From the NCBI GenBank assembly GCA_946800325.1, contig OX326959.1:49854784-49918783 (forward strand): DNA of 64,000 nucleotides, written 5' to 3'. The position numbers were made by a program, and so were the translations under genes. Below the pieces are notes generated by a model, which had not been told where the DNA came from, searched no databases, and saw only the letters and a program-made list of their open reading frames with translations. The DNA is from Luzula sylvatica (Eukaryota; Streptophyta; Magnoliopsida; Poales; Juncaceae). Of the stretch, positions 1 to 11,869 are shown piece after piece (the stretch's first letter is position 1; each line of letters starts with the position of its first letter).

Positions 1-1905
1 AAATTTATTGTAAAAATAGAAGTTATTAATTACTTGGTGGTAATTCTGGAACTCTCTGTAACATTATGCCAAGTATAATGCGACATCACAATTCCACAAA
101 AAAACACCGTCAATATTCCACTCAAATCTAACAACTACACAAAATATAAATATAATATTACGAAACTATCAATCAATAAATAAGTATAGAAATGAAATAT
201 ATAAAGTTACCTCAGCAAGCATATAAGAAAGATACGCCATTAACATCATAATGGAAACTTCTCTATCAGTCGAATGCCTGCAAAATAATAAGACATTATT
301 TCTAGTTCGGCCAGAATATTTATGATATTCTAAATTTCAGAGAAATAAAGTAAATTTACAAACCTTCCAAAGTAACATTTCTTGATGATATACGCACTAA
401 GCAATCCAGTCTACCATAAACATACTTCATTAATATCAATGACATAAAAAAAAAATATATATATATAATCAGAATGCTTACGAAGACGCCAAGGAAGGTA
501 CTGGTGGAGAAGAGATAGAGGAAACTTCCAATGAAACTTAAAACCGAAGTTACGTCGAAATGTGCGAGATCCAAAGTCTGAATCGCATTGAAAAGCACTA
601 CTGATGTCGCGTCATTAACCACTCCTTCTCCGAACACCATACTGTATAGTAAAGGCGTCTCGTCTTGGTTCAGAACCTGTTATAAGATTTTGAAAAATAA
701 AGTGAGGGGCCAAAATGCAATTGTTTTAAGTTGAGGGGTGTGAGTGAAAGAATTGAAGAACCTGAAGTGTGCAAACTGAATCTGTAGCGGAGAAGATTGC
801 TCCAATTGCTATGACAAAAAAGGTTACGAGAATATTATTTGGATAAACAAAGAAAAAGATTAATTGCAAAAATAGATAAAATGGGGGTGCTTACAAAGAA
901 AATCTGAGATTTCGACTGAACCAATATCGAACCTCTTGAAGATCTGCATAGCACCTAAAATCATATGTAAGATAAAAATTAAATTCGGTAAAGTTTGAAT
1001 CGATTGAGATCTAAAAAAATAGAGCAAATAAATATAAGAGAAAAAACACACCCAAAGAGATTATGGTGAAAGAGATCATTGTACCAAACGCACCAAACAT
1101 CATAATTGTTGTAAAATTACGAAAAAACTGCTTCTTTTTCACTTGAAACCTGAATAAAATTAAACAACATTTATGAAAGGAGAATTTTTTATAGTTTTGG
1201 GAATTATTCACAAAATTAGTATAAAATTTGTAAGTAATTTTGACGCTTATGTTGACATAATGTTTGTGGACCTTTTGAGTGGCCTTACTATTTTCGTTCA
1301 CTTCTTTGTGAGAACGATTTATTTATGAAAATACCTCAAAATAAGCTCACCCTGCATTGAAAATGATCGGAGGAAGCAAGTATATGAAGAAAAGATCCTC
1401 ACTGAAGACTAGAATCCTCGAGCTTTTCCCTTGTGTGCATAGTAATATCACTCCACCAGTACACAAACCCTAGAAAATTAAAATCAATAAATCATCAATT
1501 CCCCCAATGGAACGAACTATGAAATGTAAATTCAGTGTGAATTTGGATTCCAAATTTCCAATTCCCATTAAGATCCGCCAATAGAACTAAATGTAAACTC
1601 CAATCGGCAACAATTTTAAACCAAAATTCTCATCTTGAGCTCACATATAACAAACCATACTCTCTTTCTGTTGAATCCTGTACTCTAATTCTTCTAAATT
1701 TAAACGGGAGAAAATAATTTGAAATAAAAGAGAAAAACAGAACACTAACAATAACAAGAGCAGTAATAGACTCGTTCATCCATCGATTCTCCTCTAAAAG
1801 ATGCCCAATCACTATGCAAGCACACAAAAGCGCAATAAACAAATTGATCGACACTATCGACGTATAATCTTGGCTGCCCAGTTTGTGCAGTAATTCAGGA
1901 ATCAT
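1..1905 (-). CDS. NHX: Vacuolar-type Na+(K+)/H+ antiporter, NHX family (5' part, gene runs off the left edge)
   Basis: Class I plant NHX exchanger, which moves Na+ or K+ into the vacuole in exchange for protons. Nine exons can be read on the minus strand: 1905-1750, 1469-1351, 1149-1052, 954-895, 808-762, 676-482, 410-364, 277-211 and 134-34. All have GT-AG borders and the frame holds through every junction, giving 296 residues before the edge. Visible hallmarks are GHLLEENRWMNESITAL near the N-terminus, the amiloride-site motif LFFIYLLPPI at about residues 78-87, QVKKKQFFRNF, and GEGVVNDATS with the conserved Asn181-Asp182 pair. Class I NHXs are about 530-550 aa, so roughly half is missing. 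ATG at 1905 is chosen because it heads the conserved N-terminus; a longer in-frame ATG at 1968 adds a poorly conserved basic stretch. The KSSRILVFSED and IFSATDSV wording leans towards the NHX4 branch (from memory, moderate). The next exon should encode KHTFA and lie left of base 1. Confidence 0.93.
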
Positions 1906-2130
1906 GATCCCCAACACAAAATACAAACTACGAAGATTAGGTCTTCTTCTATGAACTCGAAAACCCACAGAGCAGTTGAGATTTCGGGAGAGAAAATTGC
2001 CGAAAGTTCGAGAATTTGGACTTTCTACAAATCAGAGTTGTTCAAAGTGGAGATTTTCGGAGTTCTTATTCGTTCGGACAAGGAGAAGTAATGTTTGTAT
2101 AGATCCTCTATGACATAATCTATACAACCT

Positions 2131-2273
2131 TTCGTGTGGTGTGATTGCAATTACCTGTGTAAAGAGTACAGAGGATATAAAGTTATGGAGATATTTTCGT
2201 GTGGTGTAATATGCATTGACAATGTAATAGTACAGAGGATATAAAGTTTATAAAGTTATGGAGATATTTTGTG
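2131..2273. repeat. Tandem duplication in the NHX upstream region
   Basis: Two adjacent copies of a roughly 65-bp unit start with TTCGTGTGGTGT at 2131 and 2196 and end in ATAAAGTTATGGAGATATTT. The second copy has a short extra AGTTTATA stretch. They lie about 230-370 bp upstream of the chosen NHX start codon, in the promoter or 5' leader. Nothing else can be identified between 1906 and 2405. Confidence 0.8.
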
Positions 2274-2404
2274 AGAGAAGGTAATTATTGGATTGCCTCT
2301 CTGTCTGGCTGTTCCACTAAAATAAAATAAATGAAATCTCAAATCTTGTAGATTAATTATTTTGTTCTGGAAAATTTGCATAAAGGCCCTGCATTAAGAA
2401 AAAA

Positions 2405-4150
2405 CTAGCATTACCCCCGCGCAATTGCGCGGGGCTGTTCGGATTTATAAGTAATGTAGTTGAAAAAAATTGTTGTTCGTTTTGTGTATGTGACTTTCTT
2501 TTTGTAATCATTATTATATGTGTAATTTAGTGTGTTGTGTGCGAGTGAAATTTTGTAGCAAAAATCGTTTGAAAATTTTAAGAGCCGGATTTCTTGAATA
2601 ATTCAAACGGTTATTGCTAAAAAAATTATCTATATTTTATACTTCATAAGTAAAATAAGGAAAAAGAACGAATGAGTCGTCATGAAATTTATTAAGAACA
2701 TAATAGTTCAGAAAACATTGCTGAAAAAAAGAGTGTTTTTAATTTCACAAATCTTTAATTTCGCTACATATTTAGTACAAATATTTTTCGTCCTTTGTGT
2801 GGTCAGCCAACAACAAAGTTTGACGATGTCATCGCTAACCGTTTCGTTCGAATCTTTAATTTAAATTATGTCATGATTATTCGCACATCCATGATTTGGC
2901 ATATTTTTAACCCCCTAATTTTTTTTGGATATTATAAAAAATTCTCTATCTTTTCGTAAACTCCCAAAAAAAAAAATTCTTTACCAAACTTTTATTTTAA
3001 AATACTCCTTATGGATGATATTAATTTTTTTTTTTCCAAAATACCCTCCAAATCTCATATGTAATAATTAAAACTTATTTTTTTTATTTTTTATTAATTT
3101 TAAGAAAATTCATAAACACTTCTTAACACGTAGTGATTTAAAAAAATTTAAATTATTACATATTTTGTTTATATAATTTTAATATTACATTCTTTATTCA
3201 TAAAAAAACTAACATTAAATGATAATAAATAAACACCTTGCAAATATATTCATAGAAAATATCTATTTAAACATCTATTTTTTATTTTAGTTTTCTTTTT
3301 ATGTATTTTTTAATAGTTTTGTGATATTTTATTTTTAAATATTTGCAAGATGTTCTTTTATTAATATTGTTCAACTTATTATAATTTTATTTTAGTTTTT
3401 CAAGAAAAATAATAAAGGACCAAAATGTAAATTTTAAAACTTTGGAGGACAAAAATGCAAATATAAAGGACCAAAATGTGAAAAAAGGACAAAAATATAA
3501 TTTTTTTTAAAAAATATGACCAATTTGAGGCCCCTGGACTAAAATGTAAATTTCAAAACTTTGAAGGGCCAAAATGCAAATATAAATGACCAAAATGAGT
3601 AAAAAAGGACCAAAATGTAAATTTTTTTCGAAAAAAGGACCAATTTGTAAATAAAAAAGGACCAAAATAGAAAAAAGGACCAAAATGTAAATTTTTTTCG
3701 AAAAAAGGACCAATTTGTAAATAAAAAAGGACCCAAATGAAAAAAAAATATTTTTTTTTTACAAAGAGACCCCTGGTGACGTGGCTGCCTGGACTAAAAT
3801 GTAAATTTCAAAACTTCGAAGGGCCAAAATGCAAATATAAAGGACCAAAATATAAAAAAAAGGACCAAAATGTAATTTTTTTTCGAAAAAAGGACCAAAA
3901 TGCAAATATAAAGGACAAAACAGGACCAATTTGAGGCCCTTGGACCAAAATGTGAATATTAAAACTTCCAAGGACCAAAATGTAAAAAAAAGGACTAAAA
4001 TGTAATTTTTTTTTAAAAAAAGGACCAATTTGTAAATAAAAAAGGACCAAAATGTAAAAAAAATATTTTTTTTTTACGAATAGGCCCCTGGTGACGTGGC
4101 TGCACCAGGAGGCAGCAAATCCCCTTGCATTAGTATATAGATAGATAGAT
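2405..4150 (-). mobile_element. Non-autonomous Helitron A
   Basis: Read on the minus strand, the element ends with a perfect 20-nt palindromic hairpin (CCCCGCGCAATTGCGCGGGG, 2416-2435), then GTAATG and CTAG (2406-2409) followed by T. This is the layout of a plant Helitron 3' terminus (hairpin, short spacer, CTRR, host T). The 5' terminus should be near 4137-4150, where the minus strand reads TCTATCTATATACTAATGC. No Rep/helicase coding sequence is present. A second copy of the same family lies at 31168-32600. The left end is secure; the right end is approximate because Helitrons make no target duplication. Confidence 0.75.
3412..4080. repeat. Degenerate tandem array of GGACCAAAATGTAAA units inside Helitron A
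   Basis: The motif GGACCAAAATGTAAA and variants (GGACCAATTTGTAAAT, GGGCCAAAATGCAAAT) recur about every 20-40 bp, separated by A- or T-runs. A larger unit with CCCCTGG and TGACGTGGCTGC appears twice (about 3770 and 4085). The reverse-strand open frames over this stretch are translations of the repeat and are not genes. Confidence 0.85.
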
Positions 4151-5200
4151 TAGTATATAGATAGATATATTAAATTTATGATTGAAATATCTAAAACAAA
4201 ATAATAAACCTACGCCTACTCACACTTTTTTTTCTCCATGTATCACTGACATGTAGGGACTAGTTACTTAAGAGTTGTTTTTAAGAAAATAAGTCATAAC
4301 TTCGGTAATCATCACCTGCTAGAAAAATGATAGCATGGGTAATAAAATCATGCACATAATAAAATATTTTTATTAGAAGGATTATAAAATAACAATACCA
4401 CTACTTTTCAAGGATAGCTTTTCTTTTATAAAATATTAAAATGTTGTCATTAAGCAAGCATAATTCTATAATATTGACTTGGCCGTCCAACCAAACAGCA
4501 TAATTATAAGTAGTTATCGTGGGAAATATTGGTAATTTATGGAAATTTTTTTTTGCACTCCAATGAATTCACCTTCAAATAACCTTCAATTTATTTTGAA
4601 TTCTATAATATTTTTGCACTGCTTCGATCTCTCTTTTCGTCTTTAATTATTTATAGTGTGTTTGAAGTACGTTAAACCGACATGCTACAACTAATTCATA
4701 AATTCATATATAATTCGAATCAATATTTTTCAAGTCGATCAAATAAAACGTAATACGTTAATAATTCGTCAATTCAACTATTTGTCTATAATTAAGTTTA
4801 CTTTATCTAATACAAATAAAGTAATTCGATATATAAATAATATAAATATAAATTTTTTAATTCATAAATATAATTATTTCATTAAATAATATTTATTTTA
4901 GTTCAAAATTTATAAATTATTATTGATATTTTGATTGTTTGTTTAAAAATACATATAATTTTTTTTTAAAACGTATTATATAACATATACAAATTATAAA
5001 TCAGGTTAGATATCAAAATGTCAATACGTATATTATTTGTAAGACATAATTATGCATGATTTATAATTTTTTTTTATACAAATATATTGTTCGAAATACA
5101 TAATAATCGTGCATGATTTATACGCATATTATTCCCAAATTGAGAAACTATGCACATAAGCAGGCCATTATAAAATAATAACTAGTTCCTGTCGTGCGCA
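4151..5200. other. AT-rich intergenic DNA upstream of the AsnRS gene
   Basis: A GATA/TAGA microsatellite-like stretch lies at about 4135-4170, followed by AT-rich unique sequence. No coding signal, RNA gene or clear transposon end was seen. Confidence 0.6.
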
Positions 5201-5327
5201 TATAAATACCCACCCGAACTTTACTAATTCCACCCTAGTTTCCTGAACCCTGCAATCGTAATCTCTCTCTTCCCTCTCATTCACAGCCGCCACAAAACCC
5301 TAAACCTAATTCATAGATCTGCCTGCA
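5201..5327 (+). promoter_or_regulatory. AsnRS core promoter and 5' leader with telo-box
   Basis: A TATA box (TATAAATA, 5201-5208) is followed by a CT-rich leader and a telo-box AAACCCTAA at 5295-5303, about 25 bp before the ATG. Telo-boxes are typical of plant translation-machinery genes, which fits an aminoacyl-tRNA synthetase. Confidence 0.7.
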
Positions 5328-8300
5328 ATGGAGACTGCGCCGGTGGCGGAGATGCAGGCAGTCAAGCTTGATGGAGATCTCGAAGCTCCCATACAGTGTG
5401 TCAGGATTAGAAGTATTTTGGAAGATGATGTGGCTAAGCTTGCTGGTCGTGATGTTTTGGTTGGTGGATGGGTTAAGACTGGACGGGAACAGGGGAAAGG
5501 TTCGTTTGCGTTTTTGGAGCTCAATGATGGATCTTGCGGCGCCAATTTGCAGGTTTGTTGAAAAGATGGACCTTTTTTTTAGTTTGGTTTAGTTTAGATT
5601 AGTTGAATTGGTATTATGCATAGCCTTTTCTTCTATTGATATAAAAAGGTAATAATTCGACATCGTAATGGACTTGGCTGTTTTGATTATTGAATAAAGC
5701 AATGAAATACTTGATTTTTTAACTTTTTTTTTGAAACAGGTGGTAATTGATGCATCGGTATATCCACTTGCAAAGCTGGTACCAACCGGTACCAGTGTGG
5801 TGGTAGAGGGAGAATTGAAGCCTCCACCTGAAGGTGTGAAACAAAGGATTGAGTTGAAGGTTAAACGGGTTGTCGAGGTTGGACCTGTAGATGCTGGATA
5901 CCCATTACCCAAAACCCGTCTCACACTTGAGAACTTGCGTGAGATCTCTCACCTTCGTTCGAGAACCAACACGGTATGCAGCAATTTATTTTACTTTGTT
6001 AACATAATTGGTACCATTTTCTTTGAATATAGATATTTTCAATACTTCTAATTGTGTAAGAATTAGAAATTAAAATATTGGAGTATATATTCGGAGGTAT
6101 TTCTGTAGAAATAACAATTAAAGAATGTAAATCCAATGAGATTTTTGCAAACAAATTGTTTTTTGTGGATCAAATTCTGAGATTTAATTAAGAATTATGT
6201 TATTTTACCCTTGATCTAAAATTTTGAAGAATCTTGAGTTGTTTTGTATTGAAATTATTAAGAAGTTATGCGACATTTTATTTTTTCTTGTTCTTCCTGC
6301 TCAATGATTAATGCCAATGTTGGCAATATACGCTATTCTGAATTTTTTTTTTCTGCTGAAAAATAACCATACGAGAGCTCAATTTCTTCTTTTTGTTTTT
6401 CCTAATATTATTTTTTAAGATTACAAGAGGTTAAGAAATGTTTTTGAATAATTGATCTTTTTGGTATTTGGCTCGATGATTAATGCCAATGTTGGCAATA
6501 TACGCTATTCTGAATTTTTTCTGCTGAAAAAGAACCATATGAGAGCTTAATTTCTTCTTTCTGTTTTTTCCTAAGCTATTTTGTTATTTTTTAAGAATAC
6601 AATTGGTTCTGAAATGTTCTTCTTATAATTGATCTTTTTGGTGGTTTTTGTTTGGAATTTTAGCTCGATGATTACTGCCAATTTGGCAATATACGCTATT
6701 CTGAAAAAGAATTTGTTTTCTCTTGCTGATAACAATAATTATGAGAGCAACTCTTTTTCTCCGTGAAATTCTTTTATTTCTGCTAAGATACAAATCGTCA
6801 TTAATGTGGTTTGATCTTGAAATTAGTCCAATTTAATAGAAGCTAACATTTTGCATTAGTGGTGATAACAGACAATTACATCTACTTATTCAGTTCATGC
6901 TTCGATTCACAGATCTCAGCAGTAGCGAGGATAAGAGACGAGTTGGCCTATGCGACCCACACATTCTTCCACCAGAACGGATTCCGATACATCCACACCC
7001 CAATAATTACCACTTCGGATTGCGAGGGTGCCGGCGAGATGTTCCAGGTCACCACCCTCTTCAGCCAATCAGAAAGAACCGAAAGAGAACTCATAGAAAA
7101 CCCTCCTCCAACTGAATCTGATATCGACGCTGCCAAACTCGTCGTCAAAGAGAAAGGAGAAATCGTTGCTCAGTTGAAAACTACTAAAGCTCCCAAAGCA
7201 GAAATCTCTGCCTCGGTGTCCGAACTCAATAAAGCCAAGGAGACATTATCTAAGTAAGTTGAATTTTTCTTTATTCATTGAAAAATATTTCAAATCCAGA
7301 ATATTCATATTTATCCTTTGAAAATTAAGAATATCATATTTACCCTATCTAAGTAAATAAATATTTTTTTTTTGTTCATCGAGAAATATTTGAAACCTAG
7401 TATATCATATTTATCCTTTTGAAAATTAAGAATGTCATATTTACCCATTAGTTTTTTTGAAGAAACCATATGTACCCTTTATCATGGTTTAATCTTACAA
7501 ATCTAGTTAAATTTTTAAAAGGATAATTTTTTTTTAAATCATATTTTTATCCGAGATAGAATCGGATGGGTAAATATGATATGTTTAATTGAAGCTTAAA
7601 TATGTATAACCCCTATTAAATGAATTATAAAACAAATAATTGTAGGTTGGAGGAGAGGTTTAAGATGAAGGCAGGGATACCGACTAAACCTTCGGGTGAA
7701 TTCTCGTATGACTCAGATTTTTTCAAAAAAGCGGCATTTTTGACCGTGTCAGGCCAGTTGCAAGTGGAGACTTATGCATGTGCTCTTGGAAATGTTTATA
7801 CTTTTGGACCGACGTTTCGGGCCGAGAACTCGCACACGTCTCGCCATCTGGCCGAGTTTTGGATGGTCGAGCCCGAGATTGCCTTTGCCAACTTACAGGT
7901 AGTTAAGTTAAACTCACATTATCGTGTTTTTCACTTTGGAGGGATATATGAGATATTTTAAATTTGTTTGTGATATCTATTTTAGGATGACATGAACTGT
8001 GCGGAGAGTTACGTGAAGTTTCTCTGCAAGTGGTTGTTAGATAACTGCAAGGAGGACATGGAGTTCATGGCGAAACAATACGATAAAACTGCCATTGAGA
8101 GACTGGAGCTCGTTTCGTCGACTCCGTTTGAACGAATTTCGTACACTAAGGCGGTGGAAATTTTGATGGGCGTCACGGATAAGAAATTCGAGAACAAAGT
8201 CGAGTGGGGTATCGACTTGGCTTCCGAGCACGAGAGGTTTGTTGAATTGAATTTTGGAATATACTAGTTGCACAAATCCTAAATGCTAATATTTTTTTTG

Positions 8301-8849
8301 GTTCGAATGAAAAAGGTACTTGACAGAGGTGATATATAAGAAGCCCGTGATAGTTTATAACTACCCTAAAGGAATCAAGGCTTTCTATATGCGACTCAAT
8401 GATGACCAAAAGACCGTCGCGGCTATGGATGTTCTTGTTCCCAAGGTATTTTGTAATTTACTTTTATTTTAATTATCCCTTAGTTTTTGTATTTTTGTGC
8501 TGATTTGTACTTTTTTCCTTTTTGGATAGGTTGGTGAACTAATTGGAGGGAGCCAAAGAGAGGAGAGGCTCGACGTACTCAAAGAAAGGTATATTTGTAG
8601 ATTGGTTTATATTAGATGAAAAGTATATTTTTCTGACATTAATTACCCCTTTTATGTAAATGCAGAATAACAGAGGCGGGATTGCCGTTGGAGCCGTATG
8701 AGTGGTACCTGGATCTGCGTCGGTACGGTACAGTCAAGCACAGTGGGTTCGGTCTAGGGTTTGAGCGAATGATCCTCTTTGCGACGGGGCTTGATAACAT
8801 TCGTGATGTTATTCCGTTCCCAAGATATCCTGGAAGGGCTGATCTCTAA
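5328..8849 (+). CDS. SYNC1: Cytosolic asparaginyl-tRNA synthetase
   Basis: Class IIb enzyme that charges tRNA-Asn with asparagine in the cytosol. Eight exons: 5328-5552, 5740-5973, 6913-7253, 7646-7898, 7986-8236, 8316-8445, 8530-8588 and 8666-8849. All junctions are GT-AG and in frame; the total is 1677 nt, 558 aa, close to the usual plant length (about 570). Residues 45-130 form the OB-fold anticodon-binding domain ([20 protein letters not shown]). Exon 3 begins the catalytic core and carries a charged lysine/glutamate-rich insert (about 220-270) of the WHEP-like kind known in plant cytosolic AsnRS. Class II motif 2 is [15 protein letters not shown] (FRAE at 324-327) and motif 3 is GLGFERM (527-533). 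There is no obvious organelle transit peptide. Intron 2 (5974-6912) is the longest and holds a triplicated segment. The stop is TAA at 8847-8849. Confidence 0.95.
6298..6760. repeat. Three diverged tandem copies within AsnRS intron 2
   Basis: The block GCTCGATGATTAATGCCAAT followed by GTTGGCAATATACGCTATTC starts near 6298, 6470 and 6661, each followed by a T-rich tract, GCTGAAAAA and a TATGAGAGC-type segment. The period is about 170-190 bp. The third copy is the most diverged. Confidence 0.85.
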
Positions 8850-9113
8850 ATCTTATTTGTTAAAAAAATGTTATAGATAAATTGAATTTAATTAGTGGTG
8901 TTATTTATTTTAGGTTTTGTGTTGTTAAAATGCATATTGGGTTATTTTTTATGTAAGGTTTTGATTGTCATTATTTATGTTGATTGCTGTTCAGTTTGGT
9001 TATAAATGAAATTTAGTAGATTCAATTTTGATTGGTTCAAGTATTGAAAATATTACAGTGCATGTATAAACTAAAAAATTACGTTTAGGGTTTTCAAACC
9101 CATTGTTTTTAAA
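8850..9113 (+). other. 3' flank of the AsnRS gene
   Basis: T-rich sequence after the stop codon, consistent with a plant 3' UTR and poly(A) region. No separate feature was found. Confidence 0.5.
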
Positions 9114-9121
9114 CAATTCAT

Positions 9122-9260
9122 GTATGTTGCACCGATACTTAAAAACACTAAATTTATCTGCATTATTCGTATCGTATTTTAAATTATATGTTAAATTGTC
9201 GTATTGCCGTATCTGATATGCGTCGTCGTATTGCTGTATCGTCGTATCCGTGCAACACAG
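9122..9260. mobile_element. Short hAT-like MITE
   Basis: A 139-bp element with imperfect terminal inverted repeats: GTATGTTGCACCGATAC at the left, CTGTGTTGCACGGATAC read inward from the right. It is flanked by CAATTCA at 9114-9120 and 9261-9267; an 8-bp duplication would have one mismatch. Internal CGTATC/CGTCGTAT motifs recur. The TIR is related to the element at 40508-41045. Confidence 0.7.
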
Positions 9261-9267
9261 CAATTCA

Positions 9268-9690
9268 CACAAGAAATTGATAAATGGCCTTGAATCAAAT
9301 ACATTTTTTATTAAAATTTGGGTCATTTATAATTTTTTGTGTTCTTCAAGCTGAGAACGAACCCTAAACGACACAAACAATAATTTCTGCGATTCGGTTG
9401 GGAGTTGACATTCTAATTGTTCTATCTTCGTTTTAAGCAATGTTTCATTTAATTTTGCTCGTGAACGTGAACTCTCGCTAAAACGCTGAACACATGCAAA
9501 TTCCTTATTCCAGCTTATCGTGCTACTAGTCTTGACATTTTTTATTTTCTTCAATCCAGTGCACAAACATTGGATCTTTGAATCCGTTCAAACTTTGATA
9601 TCCACGATATTCGAGCCTCTCGGTTTGTGAGCAAGTTCGATGAGATCTTATCTTCCTACAAAGAAGACCCACATTTTACTTTAGAGAAAT
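9268..9690. other. Intergenic, no assigned feature
   Basis: Moderately AT-rich sequence with short open frames only. None shows family resemblance or splice-consistent coding structure. Confidence 0.5.
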
Positions 9691-9696
9691 TTTTTT

Positions 9697-9979
9697 GCAC
9701 TCCGCTCTTAACACACGTCAGGCCGCCATATACATTTTATCTTCATATTTGTAATTTTTTTATACTATAAATACAAATTTTGTTCTTATTCAAAAAAAAT
9801 TTAGCGTGGATGAAAATCAGTGATACTTATACCTTGTTTACTATTATTTATACATTTTGTAATATTTGTTGTAGAAAAAATATATAAATATTAGTGTTTT
9901 TATTATGAGTCGTTGTAAAAAATATAAATATGAAAGTGAAAGATATATGACGGTCTGAAATGTGTTAAGAACGGAGTGC
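9697..9979. mobile_element. MITE with about 35-bp terminal inverted repeats
   Basis: The left end GCACTCCGCTCTTAACACAC continues with RTCAGRCCGYCATATA. The right end, read in reverse complement, is GCACTCCGTTCTTAACACAT plus the same continuation. The interior is AT-rich without coding. The target duplication is unclear, so superfamily is not assigned. Confidence 0.7.
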
Positions 9980-9998
9980 ATTAGCAGTCCATTTTGAA

Positions 9999-10612
9999 AT
10001 CATTAACTTAAGTGTTCTTTACGATTAAATGTGGCCATTTACTTTCTAATGGTTCCATACTTTTCTAATCAACACTTCGTGCCTTTTAGCTAAGACTTCA
10101 GTCTTCTTGGCCAAGCTTTATATGAAGTCGTCTTGGTTGAGGAAATATTAAAGGGAACAATTATAATTTTTCTATGACAGAGTGGTGATATACATCTCTT
10201 TAGAATTCATCAGCATGATTGATGTGTTGGGACCAGATGGTTCGGGTCTTGAACTATAAGTCCAAAAAACTCAGGTTTCAGATCCAAACATTCAAGTGAT
10301 TCATTTTTTTTTTATAAAGATGATTTATCGAGTTAAAAATAAGTACATTTACATTAAAATTATTAAAGATCAGAAGAAATTTTGTGGTTTATTGGTAGAG
10401 AAATTACATTTGTGAGATGTCATGAATTCGAATACCTACAAACTATATATTAATTTTTTTTTTCCAAAAATATAATTAAAATAATTTTTTTTTTTTTTTT
10501 ATCGAGATTTGAACCTTTGATTTATAAGTTCAAATGTAGTGCTTCAATCAATAAACCACCAAATCGCACGTGAGTAAATACGTTGAGTTTATTTCTAATA
10601 AATTAATTGAAT
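9999..10612 (+). repeat. Direct repeat DR1 (partner at 18961-19545)
   Basis: About 610 bp that recurs in the same orientation 8.9 kb downstream with scattered substitutions and small indels, from AATCATTAAC to CACGATTTAC. Inside are two tRNA-like modules facing each other: TGGTTTATTGGTAGAG followed by a GAATTCGAATAC B-box-like motif (about 10384-10435), and on the minus strand TGGTTTATTGATTGAAGC with GGTTCAAATCTC (about 10572-10500). Both copies hold the same pair. Confidence 0.85.
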
Positions 10613-11042
10613 ACACGATTTACACGCTTCTCTTTGTTTCACTTCACATCTCTTCTCATTTTTACAATTCTTGTTTCATCGTCATCTTCACGACTCCTCA
10701 GAGAGTACTTATCGGCATCACTTCTCCTTATCTTCTCGGTTAACCAGATTCCACGTTTGTCAAGACACAGTTCTGTTTCTCCGTTTATTTTTTCCGCAGT
10801 TCGTCAGAAGATAGTTTCCTGGTGGGCTTCTCCTCCTACTTTTGTCTCTTCGAGACAGAGCGTATCTCTCTTTTCGTTTCCTTCTCAGTTCCAAAAAGTT
10901 TGCCCTTTACCATGGGTACTCTCATCTAGACGAAGTTACGGAGCAACTTCTCAATCAATCGCATGCTGGTGGGTGATTGTCCCTCTCTCCGATACTGGTG
11001 GTTGCCTTCTACGTAGATAACCAAGAACCAAGTATAAATATT
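10613..11042. other. CT-rich leader-like sequence of unknown origin
   Basis: The sequence changes abruptly from the direct repeat to a less AT-rich, CT-rich stretch with an open frame of 137 codons (10607-11020) full of Ser, Phe and Leu. It resembles a gene 5' leader or captured exon more than a protein: no domain is recognised and the frame begins inside the repeat. Confidence 0.35.
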
Positions 11043-11111
11043 TCATAGTTTATTTTTTTTGAAATGTTTGCAACCTATCAAATGAGTACTTTTAAGATTA
11101 CATTGAAATTT

Positions 11112-11430
11112 ACTTTGAATCATGGGCATGATCAAGGAGAAATTGGAATCTAACAAAGTCTCGTACATATTCTTTTTCAAATTCAGAAATAGGCTATAAT
11201 AAATATCAAGCCAAAACCATGTGGTGATAAGGTGTTTGATGAAAGTTCTCTTAAGAAATTTCTTCACTTTGAATCATGGGAATTTAATGCATATTATAGA
11301 TCAAGGAATAATTAGAAGTTAATAGTCTCATACATTGTTTTTTTTCAATTTCAGAAATAGGCTATTTTAAATATCAAGCCAAAACCTTGTGATGATAAGG
11401 TGTTCGATGAAATTTGTCTAAGAATTTTCT
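11112..11430. repeat. Two-copy tandem duplication, about 153-165 bp units
   Basis: Units begin with ACTTTGAATCATGGG at 11112 and 11265. Both contain TTTCAGAAATAGGCTAT and AAATATCAAGCCAAAACC followed by GATAAGGTGTT. They differ by point changes and a 16-bp insertion in the second copy. Confidence 0.8.
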
Positions 11431-11869
11431 TGTGGTTTCGAGATTCAAAGTCCAAAGTCATTCATAGGTACTTCAACTATATCTCATGTATATCTTTTCA
11501 ATTCATGATTTAGGGTTTAAAACATTATTTGCATTGTTATTATTTTCCTGATGTTGTGCATTCAACATTAAAAAAAAATTATGAGTGATACAGATATGTT
11601 AAAACCCACAGATCATCCAACTGTATTAAATTGAACATGAGTGATATTTGATGAATACTAAAATTGCAAAATAGTTTATAAAAAGTTATATTGCATAATT
11701 TATTAAATTATATTTTGATAAAATAATGAGAACAATATTAGATGCATACTCAATTCAACACAAATATTGGAAGTCTGATTGTGACTTCGCCTTCGCTGAT
11801 GGCTAACTAAAAAAGTCTGATCGAGCCCTGGCTGATGTGTAATTAAAATATGAATTGATCATAACCTGG

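Noticed and set aside
3507..4050. Phe/Trp/Leu-rich reverse-strand frames
   Set aside because: Direct translation of the GGACCAAAATGTAAA repeat; no membrane-protein family.
10384..10435. tRNA gene
   Set aside because: Only A/B-box-like motifs; no acceptor stem or cloverleaf could be traced, so treated as a SINE-like module.
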